Origin: Hominimerdicola alba
GTDB lineage: Bacteria; Bacillota; Clostridia; Oscillospirales; Ruminococcaceae
DNA: 64,000 bases
Direction of reading: 5' to 3'
NCBI RefSeq assembly: GCF_900109655.1
Contig: NZ_FOAT01000009.1
Location: 1-64,000, forward strand
Shown: positions 57,968 to 64,000 of the stretch, piece after piece
Layout: each line of letters begins with the position of its first letter
Position numbering within the stretch: position 1 is the first letter of the stretch
Notes under the pieces: generated by a model
Databases searched by the model: none
Told to the model about the DNA's origin: nothing
The model's input: only the letters and a program-made list of their open reading frames with translations
Translations under genes and position numbers: made by a program

Positions 57968-59371
57968 CTATTTGGTGGTTTTTATATCTATATATTTTTC
58001 CATTATAAGTCTGACATCATTCTCCAGTTCCATCTTCTCTTCTTTACTTGCACGTTTTCTCTCTTCTCTGGACGGCTTAAATTTCGCTTTAGTATTAATT
58101 AATTTAAGTACCTCTTTATAAGACTTTTCAAACCTATTTAATGTATCCTCCTGTGTTAGTTTTCCAGAATTATAATCCCCTATTATCATATCGATATAGT
58201 GGTAGTAACTTTTCTTTACTGCATTAAAAAGATCCTTATCAATTACGTCCTCAGTTGACGCTGCATTTTTACTGAAACGTTTCTGTATCTTACGTTTCTT
58301 TTCAATCACCGGATCACTTTTGCATTTTCTGTTATATTTTTCCTGAGCTGCCAACGATCGACACGTCTTATCTGAACCGTTTATTTTGTAATCGCAATAT
58401 TTTTCCCTAAGACTATAGGCAATAAACAGCTTCTTACATGACTCACATCTTTTTATTTTAATTTCATTGTCAAGAATTTGGATCAGATACATATAAAGCA
58501 GTTGATCAAACGTGTAAAATTCAAAATAATAATACTCATCAAAATCAAGGTCTGCCTCATAATCATCAATACTTAGTGTTTCATCAAGGTCAAGATTTGC
58601 ACCCAAGATATATTCCTTCTTAATATCTGCAATAGACCTTTCCATCATCAATACCCTTTTTCTTATATCCGGACTTAATTGCAGGATAAACAGCTTTAGG
58701 AAACTATCCTTCTTACTCTTGATCTCATGCGGATCGGAATTCGCATATATACACAAGGTCTTTTTGAAAGTGTCAAGTGTTATTTCAAGCGTATTAACAT
58801 CATATCTCAAATTCACTTCATTGATCGCAACATTATATTCCTCTATAAAATAGCCTATTATTTTTTCCGCATATTCTTTGTCTATAATCCTCTCATAGAT
58901 GATAGGACTTATATAATCTGACAATACCTTTTCTGGGGCAGTGACGCCATATATCATCCAATAATTCCCATGCCTTATCAAGTCCATTATCTTATATACT
59001 ATCTCATAACACGATAATATTACCCCGGAAGTCAAGTTATTAGTCGGAAATGAAGAGTAAGTGAGATTCACGATAAAATACGGGTGTACTTTACTTAAAA
59101 GGAAGCAATAGTGATCAGCATATTCCTTGGGAGTTAGTTTTAAATCGAGGTAATTTGCAGACAAAATCTGAGTTTCCTCCAAAGTCTTATGATAATCCAT
59201 AGTTATTGCATCTACTATCAGTTTTACACTATTCAACCTTCTTTGTTCATGGGCATTATCTTTTATTTCTATCCAAGTCACTTGGTTTTTATCATAACTA
59301 ACAGGACAAGTTAACAGCGTTTTACACACATCTATGTCATCTAAATAATTATCGTTTTCCTTGTTTGTCAT
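57968..59371 (-). CDS. DUF6076-like zinc-finger protein of element 2
   Basis: 467 residues. The N-terminal 300 are helical and acidic (LDLDETLSIDDYEADLDFDE), then a Cys cluster near 320-350 (CESCKKLFIAYSLREKYCDY, then KTCRSLAAQEKYNRKCKSD), then a basic coiled coil (RKIQKRFSKNAAS) and a Lys/Glu-rich tail. The order matches the element-1 protein at 827-1855, and its place divergent from the ATPase-like gene is the same. Function unknown, probably a regulator or DNA-binding accessory of the element. GGGGGAT precedes the ATG. Confidence 0.65.
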   Translation of the reverse strand: MTNKENDNYLDDIDVCKTLLTCPVSYDKNQVTWIEIKDNAHEQRRLNSVKLIVDAITMDYHKTLEETQILSANYLDLKLTPKEYADHYCFLLSKVHPYFIVNLTYSSFPTNNLTSGVILSCYEIVYKIMDLIRHGNYWMIYGVTAPEKVLSDYISPIIYERIIDKEYAEKIIGYFIEEYNVAINEVNLRYDVNTLEITLDTFKKTLCIYANSDPHEIKSKKDSFLKLFILQLSPDIRKRVLMMERSIADIKKEYILGANLDLDETLSIDDYEADLDFDEYYYFEFYTFDQLLYMYLIQILDNEIKIKRCESCKKLFIAYSLREKYCDYKINGSDKTCRSLAAQEKYNRKCKSDPVIEKKRKIQKRFSKNAASTEDVIDKDLFNAVKKSYYHYIDMIIGDYNSGKLTQEDTLNRFEKSYKEVLKLINTKAKFKPSREERKRASKEEKMELENDVRLIMEKYIDIKTTK

Positions 59372-59565
59372 TCTACATCCCCCTTTGGCTGGTAGACAAT
59401 TTTTATTGTTGAAATAAATTTTCTACATTATCGGTACAATATTAGTTCTAGTAGTGGTAAAATACTTACATAAACTACAATCACATGACATTAGCCAAGT
59501 CTGTATCATATCATTATAATTCAGACAAGGACAATTGTCAACAACTTAATCTGGGAGGGTTCATT

Positions 59566-61350
59566 ATGAATAACGAAAACTATCAGAACGCCGAGAACAT
59601 CGCTTACTCTAATCGGGAAACGGAAGAAGGCAGCAACTGTATTGATATTTCTTCCAAATGTAGACTTGAGGTTCTAACCACGGTTATGAATCTCAAAAAA
59701 AATGGATCATTAGAGTACCAGATCCCAATTAAATACACTCTATACAAAGATAAAGAGTACCAACACCCGGAGTATAGTGAGACTATGGTATACAAGGGAT
59801 CTGACTTCAATGATCCACGCAAAAAGTTTTATTATCCCGATTGGGTACTTTGGGATTTTCAATTAACTGCTAAAGTTAAAAAATCACTTTTTGCAACAAT
59901 AACAAAGATAGCACACTCCATGGACTACGTGAAACATTATGAATTCCCTATAGGATACAACATAATTGATTCCTGGCGTGTTTTCAATACCGGTGACACA
60001 CTGATTTACCCTGACAAGATCAAAGCCTATCTGAGTAATTCAGATTACAGATTAAAAGACTATGAAATCGGTCCTGAATGTTGGAAATTTGCAAAAAAAG
60101 TTATGGATGATATCCCTGCTGTGCAGAATCTGTTCATTGCATCACTGATTCCCTATATTTTAATCCTAATTAATCCTTCTGAACGTTCAAGGTACAATCT
60201 AGTCACTGTGCTATTGAAAAATGGAGAGACTTTTGCTACTGAACTGTGCAAGATTTTTTTCTCAATGTATGTCTACAAGAATGATCCCGAGCGACCTTAC
60301 AATTTGTTCGATCTTGACAGCGATTTAACCGATATCGAGACTGCAACTCAGATGAATAACTGTACTGTAGTGCTTGATTCTCTGAGGAAAACAGACGTTA
60401 AAGAGCTGGATCGAAAAATAAAGCAAACAGTAGCAAAGTTGATCTTCAGAATGGATGGATTAAACAACGATGCTCATAAAGGCAAAAATCTGTCAATAAA
60501 ATCCAACCTTGCTATAATAGCAGATTACTTTTTTGAAGATCCGGCTATACTCAGGAGATGTATATTCGTTTTAATGAATTCCTCCTGCAAGAAAAAGCAA
60601 CTGACTTGGTATCAGGAAAATGCCAGGTATCTAATGGGATTGAAGGTACTATTTATACAGTTCATTCTTAAAAATTTTGACGAATTAAAAGAGACAGCGA
60701 ACTTGCTGCTGAACCAGTATTCGTATAAGACCGCCAGTCGTAAACTCAGCGATTATAACGCTATTATGCACGTAACAGCTGAGATTTTTCTGAAGTTTTA
60801 CTTTGAAACAAATAATTACGATGATTCAGCGTGTTTAATTGACTCAACTAATGGTAATGTTGTAATTCATCACTCAAAACAAGATCTCTTCGATAGCATT
60901 GATAACTGCATAGCAGATACCTGGCGTATGTTAGAACCAAGCAAGGATTCATGGAAATACGATGTAATAAATGAGTTTCTTAAGGAAATCATTTTAGAGG
61001 ATCCAAAGTATGTCACACACGACATAGAGCAGTTCAAACAAGAGCTAGAAGACTACGGCGATAAACTTCCTCCCCATTTTGTTTACTACTCAAGTTTTAA
61101 TAATCAGTACATTGTACGTTCCAAGCATCTGGAGAAGCATTTTTGGAAGAAGTGCGAAAAATCGTTCAGCGGCAAGAGTATAACTAAAATATTAGCTAAG
61201 GATATCAACGAGGATAAAGAGAACTGTCTTATCGAAACCGAAGGCAAAAATCTGACAGTCCATGCTTTATCGGATTTTCAGATCAACAAACGTTTTATCT
61301 GTATCAATAAGAAAACGGCTAAAAAGTATGTTAAGCAGATTCTTACTTAG
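59566..61350 (+). CDS. Possible degenerate replication ATPase of element 2 (594 aa)
   Basis: Start taken at ATG 59566 (MNNENYQNAENIAYSNRETE), behind GGGAGGG; the open frame extends 27 codons upstream without a signal. The middle (VQNLFIASLIPYILILINPS, then VTVLLKNGETFATELCKIFF and CTVVLDSLRKTD) has the spacing of a RecA/SF3-like ATPase as in DUF927 proteins, but the P-loop GKS/T is not present. The function is therefore uncertain. In the sister element the same position is held by a DUF3987 protein, so a role in element replication is the best guess. No lesion is seen; the C-terminus is basic. Confidence 0.55.
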   Translation: MNNENYQNAENIAYSNRETEEGSNCIDISSKCRLEVLTTVMNLKKNGSLEYQIPIKYTLYKDKEYQHPEYSETMVYKGSDFNDPRKKFYYPDWVLWDFQLTAKVKKSLFATITKIAHSMDYVKHYEFPIGYNIIDSWRVFNTGDTLIYPDKIKAYLSNSDYRLKDYEIGPECWKFAKKVMDDIPAVQNLFIASLIPYILILINPSERSRYNLVTVLLKNGETFATELCKIFFSMYVYKNDPERPYNLFDLDSDLTDIETATQMNNCTVVLDSLRKTDVKELDRKIKQTVAKLIFRMDGLNNDAHKGKNLSIKSNLAIIADYFFEDPAILRRCIFVLMNSSCKKKQLTWYQENARYLMGLKVLFIQFILKNFDELKETANLLLNQYSYKTASRKLSDYNAIMHVTAEIFLKFYFETNNYDDSACLIDSTNGNVVIHHSKQDLFDSIDNCIADTWRMLEPSKDSWKYDVINEFLKEIILEDPKYVTHDIEQFKQELEDYGDKLPPHFVYYSSFNNQYIVRSKHLEKHFWKKCEKSFSGKSITKILAKDINEDKENCLIETEGKNLTVHALSDFQINKRFICINKKTAKKYVKQILT

Positions 61351-61395
61351 AGCATACCCCGAGCCCGGACTTATACATTATTTTATTGTCAAAAG

Positions 61396-61430
61396 CCATA
61401 AGCACCAGCTTCAGAGCGAGGTGCTTATGG
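61396..61430 (+). terminator. Terminator-like hairpin after the 594-aa gene
   Basis: CCATAAGCACC and GGTGCTTATGG form an 11-bp perfect stem with a 13-nt loop, between the ATPase-like gene and xis. No T-run follows; it may partly separate the two transcription units. Confidence 0.6.
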
Positions 61431-61464
61431 ACACAATATAACCAATACGAAAGGAGGGCTGAGC

Positions 61465-61668
61465 ATGGATAACAGCACAAGGAACACAACTGAATCCAGG
61501 ATAGTCATGCTGACTATCAAGGAGGCTGCTGAACTGGTAGACGGACTTACTGAGTACAGAGTACGTCAGATGTGTATCAACAAGCAGATACCCTGCATCA
61601 TGGCGGGTAAGAAGTACCTTATCAACAAGGACATCTTCCTTAATTATCTGGGTTGTCCGAACGCCTAA
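61465..61668 (+). CDS. Excisionase-like helix-turn-helix protein (67 aa), element 2
   Basis: AAAGGAGGG lies 7 nt before the ATG. The domain MLTIKEAAELVDGLTEYRVRQM, followed by KQIPCIMAGKKYLINKDIFL, is an HTH_17/Xis fold and is a close relative of the element-1 protein (MLTIKESAALISGLSEHTVR). It lies 70 bp before the integrase gene and is a probable directionality factor. Confidence 0.82.
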   Translation: MDNSTRNTTESRIVMLTIKEAAELVDGLTEYRVRQMCINKQIPCIMAGKKYLINKDIFLNYLGCPNA

Positions 61669-61676
61669 CTACTTAC

Positions 61677-61713
61677 GGCGCATATCCAAAGCATGCTGCA
61701 GAGGGTATGCGCC
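61677..61713 (+). terminator. Hairpin between xis and integrase genes
   Basis: GGCGCATA and TATGCGCC pair across a 21-nt loop and are followed by TTTATTTT. It ends about 10 nt before the integrase ribosome binding site, so it may lower integrase expression relative to xis. Confidence 0.6.
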
Positions 61714-61735
61714 TTTATTTTGAGGAGGAATAATT

Positions 61736-62932
61736 ATGGCATCAATTAAAAAACTGAAAAGCGGGGCTTACGAGATAAAAGTCTCCTGCGGATACGGAGT
61801 AGATGGGAAACAGCGAAGCCAGTACAAAACCTGGCGACCTTCACCGGGAATGTCCCAGAAGCAGATCGACAAAGAAGTCCAGCGAGTCGCTGTACTGTTT
61901 GAAGAGGACTGCAAACGCGGACAGATCACAGCATCGATAAAGTTTGAGACCTTCGCTGAACAGTGGTTTGAAGAGTACGCTAAAGTAAATCTTCGTCCCA
62001 CATCGTACACCAGAATGAGGCAGCTCACCAAAAGGGTCTACCCTGTTCTAGGTCATAAGAAGATGGACAAGATCACCAGCCGTGATATACAGGCATTCAC
62101 AACTGATATGCAAGTGAACGGCAAAAACTACAACAGCGGAAAGCCGCTCTCGCGAAAAACGGCAGTTCATCATCTGAGCTTTATTTCGGATGTCTTCAAT
62201 TACGCCATACGTATGGGAATGCTCAGCGACAACCCATGCAGACGTGTATTTATCCCCAAGAGTGAAAATGAAGAGAAGGAGATCTACACTTTAGACGAGG
62301 TGAAAACGCTGTTCGGAAGTCTCAAAGGGGAACCGATGAAATATCAGGTATATCTAATGCTGGCGATATACAGCGGGTTCCGTCGCAGTGAGATGCTGGG
62401 GCTTGAATGGAAGGATATCGACTTTGATAACGAGATCATCCACGTCAGGCGGACATCCCAGTACACCAAGGAGAAAGGTATCTACACAGACACAACGAAA
62501 ACCAAGAAGTCCAAGCGCGTGTCGAAATTTCCACCGATTATAATGGATCTGCTGAAGCGCTTTAAGGAAGAACAGGACGAATACGCCAATCAGCTCGGCT
62601 CCAAGTGGGAGGAACATGACAGGCTTTTCACCAAATGGAACGGCGAACCCATGAATCCCCAGACTCCTTTTGAGTGGCTGAAAGGCTATTGCGAGCGAGT
62701 AGGCGTACCATTCCGTAACATTCATTCCCTGCGTCATCTTCACGCTAGTCTTCTGATTTACGAAGGCGTAGACGTTGTAGCAGTTTCAGCCGATATGGGG
62801 CACAGCGTCGTGGGAACAACTTTGAACTTGTATTCCCATATGTTCCAGGAAGCCAAAGCCCGCAACTGCGATGCTATAACCAAGGCACTGGATTTCGGTG
62901 AGAATGAGTACAACGCTGACAAAAACAAGTGA
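61736..62932 (+). CDS. Tyrosine recombinase / integrase of element 2
   Basis: 398 residues with the same domain order as the element-1 integrase: N-terminal arm-binding region (MASIKKLKSGAYEIKVSCGY), core-binding domain (FETFAEQWFEEYAKVNLRPT), and catalytic domain with Arg216 in YSGFRRSEMLGLEW, HSLRH box at 330-334, GHSVVGTT, and nucleophile Tyr366 in NLYSHMF. GAGGAGG precedes the ATG. Identity with the first integrase is high in the catalytic half, but the two are clearly separate proteins. A strong terminator follows. No tRNA-like attachment sequence is seen after it, so its target is different or the end lies outside. Confidence 0.95.
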   Translation: MASIKKLKSGAYEIKVSCGYGVDGKQRSQYKTWRPSPGMSQKQIDKEVQRVAVLFEEDCKRGQITASIKFETFAEQWFEEYAKVNLRPTSYTRMRQLTKRVYPVLGHKKMDKITSRDIQAFTTDMQVNGKNYNSGKPLSRKTAVHHLSFISDVFNYAIRMGMLSDNPCRRVFIPKSENEEKEIYTLDEVKTLFGSLKGEPMKYQVYLMLAIYSGFRRSEMLGLEWKDIDFDNEIIHVRRTSQYTKEKGIYTDTTKTKKSKRVSKFPPIIMDLLKRFKEEQDEYANQLGSKWEEHDRLFTKWNGEPMNPQTPFEWLKGYCERVGVPFRNIHSLRHLHASLLIYEGVDVVAVSADMGHSVVGTTLNLYSHMFQEAKARNCDAITKALDFGENEYNADKNK

Positions 62933-62948
62933 CAGTTAGTACATAAAA

Positions 62949-62977
62949 AGCCGCAGATCAGACTGCGGCTTTTTTTT
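62949..62977 (+). terminator. Terminator after integrase 2
   Basis: AGCCGCAG and CTGCGGCT form an 8-bp stem with a 6-nt loop, followed by eight T. A classic intrinsic terminator. Confidence 0.9.
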
Positions 62978-63030
62978 ACTTAGACAGAGTTTCATCCGAT
63001 GCAGAAGTGTAAACGTGTGCCACCCTAATA

Positions 63031-64000
63031 TCACTCATACATATACATCACAGTCGTTCCCGACATACCGCTTTTCATCGGAATGAGCCAGCCGCTTTCG
63101 CATAGTTCACGCATTATCTGTTCTGTTTCATTGAAGATCAGCAGCACAGGAAGTTTGCCCACATAGTCCACAAGGTGCGCTGGGGCGTGGTCGGTGAGGA
63201 TTTCCTTAATCATGTCGAGGCGTGAGAGCGCGTCCTGACAGATTTCCCTTCCGATACCACGGATAGCGTTATTCAGCACGTCGCCCTGCTCCTTGGTCAG
63301 GCAGGGGAAGTTTGGCCTGATACCGTCCTCTGTCTTTACCGCCAGTCCCAGCTCGATAAGCTCCGAGCAGACCAGCTTTTCGTTATCTGTCTGCGGCTGT
63401 TCATTCATCAGCCTGCACAGCATATCACCGCGTGCCGCAGTCACTTTAGGATGACGCATAGCTCCGTTTATCGCAACGTCACAGAATGCGATCAGTCCGT
63501 TCTTGCAGTAGGAAGCGCTTATGCCCGTTAAGAATCCGCTCGAGCTCTCCCCCGGATCGTTCTCCACAAATAACCTGAAGCACTTCTCCCCGAAGATATC
63601 GGTTGGATAATCAGGCTCGTGATCGCTCTGAGCCATATCCACATAAGCAAGGCGAAGTATCAGCGAGAGCAGCATCCATTTCAGGGAATTGTTTGACATA
63701 TCGCTACCGTAAAAACCGAGTTCTTTGACATCTATGAGCATTTTGTCGATCACCCCGGACAGATACTTTGTGATCTCACCGACTGCCTGCTTGTTTGCGC
63801 GAGTGATCTCGTCTAGGGTCTCCTTCGTGATGATCGGCACATTGGTCTGATAGAATCCGTTCTTCTCAGTGAGCAGCTCGTACTTCACAAGCTTCCTGAT
63901 ATCGTCCTCAAGGTAAGCCGTGGGTACGCCAAGCTGCAGGCTTATCTGTTCCTCGTTCTGCCTGTCGTAATAGCACGCCATCATTATATTCTGTGCGAGT
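63031..64000 (-). CDS. Winged-helix regulatory protein, partial (5' end outside window)
   Basis: The frame stays open to the right edge (LAQNI before the first visible ATG at 63984), so the N-terminus is missing. The visible start is a winged helix (EEQISLQLGVPTAYLEDDIR, then KLVKYELLTEKNGFYQTNVP), the arrangement found after the sigma-like N-terminal part of some Clostridial sigma-70-type or regulatory proteins. About 250 residues of helical sequence follow (MLIDVKELGFYGSDMSNNSL...), ending in SGMSGTTVMYMYE. Function is unknown; a ligand-responsive regulator is a guess. It converges on the integrase-2 gene and is probably the host gene at the right flank. Confidence 0.5.
   Translation of the reverse strand, partial: LAQNIMMACYYDRQNEEQISLQLGVPTAYLEDDIRKLVKYELLTEKNGFYQTNVPIITKETLDEITRANKQAVGEITKYLSGVIDKMLIDVKELGFYGSDMSNNSLKWMLLSLILRLAYVDMAQSDHEPDYPTDIFGEKCFRLFVENDPGESSSGFLTGISASYCKNGLIAFCDVAINGAMRHPKVTAARGDMLCRLMNEQPQTDNEKLVCSELIELGLAVKTEDGIRPNFPCLTKEQGDVLNNAIRGIGREICQDALSRLDMIKEILTDHAPAHLVDYVGKLPVLLIFNETEQIMRELCESGWLIPMKSGMSGTTVMYMYE

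Overview
The window looks like the accessory, defence-rich part of a chromosome from a gut Ruminococcus-type Firmicute (Oscillospiraceae/Clostridia). The clues are an AT-leaning genome, strong AGGAGG-type ribosome binding sites, a Cas13d effector with CTAAAAC-ended repeats (type VI-D is known mainly from Ruminococcus and Eubacterium siraeum), DUF6076/DUF3987/MobV integrative elements, DUF4869, and paired WYL proteins. Species assignment is inference.

Layout. (1) 1-800: 3' part of an IS256-family insertion sequence. (2) 0.8-7.2 kb: an integrative mobilizable element with a DUF6076-like regulator, DUF3987 protein, excisionase-like HTH, small ORF, possible oriT, MobV relaxase and tyrosine integrase. 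It ends in arm-type repeats and a tRNA-3'-end-like attachment site. (3) 7.4-9.6 kb: DUF4869 protein and a decayed AAA/PD-(D/E)XK ATPase. (4) 9.8-17.7 kb, minus strand: a tight operon of eight genes. It encodes a membrane SH3 protein, a beta-lactamase-fold lipoprotein, a Sel1-repeat protein, a Ycf46-like AAA+ ATPase, a glycine-zipper protein and three Cys-rich mini-proteins. Two members share a novel-looking N-terminal domain. I do not recognise this as a named system. (5) 18.4-25.6 kb: SRAP peptidase, a small membrane protein, then a complete type VI-D CRISPR locus: array 1, cas13d, array 2 with a different repeat, and two WYL proteins. Each array has its own consensus promoter, a hairpin-rich leader and a related trailer terminator. 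(6) 26-31.3 kb: HNH-like protein, GmrSD-type DUF262/DUF1524/DUF4357 protein, IS3 remnant, and a HigBA-like toxin-antitoxin pair with a 44-bp perfect palindrome. (7) 31.6-46.6 kb, plus strand: one seven-gene operon joining a type III-like Mod-Res pair to a DISARM set (C5 methyltransferase, SNF2 DrmD, DrmA, DrmB, DrmC). (8) 46.7-51.6 kb: phage-like module with amidoligase, class II glutamine amidotransferase, DUF960, Rad52-type annealing protein and YqaJ exonuclease. (9) 51.6-56.1 kb: transglutaminase-like protein, methyltransferase, frameshifted HipA-like kinase and AAA_14/DUF4143 ATPase. (10) 56.2-63 kb: a second integrative element (HTH, Rep-like, DUF6076, ATPase-like, excisionase, integrase) built like the first, followed by a host gene cut by the right edge.

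Together this is a defence island bracketed by two related integrative elements. It carries RNA-targeting CRISPR, two kinds of restriction machinery, a toxin-antitoxin module and at least one operon of unknown, possibly defensive or envelope-stress, function.
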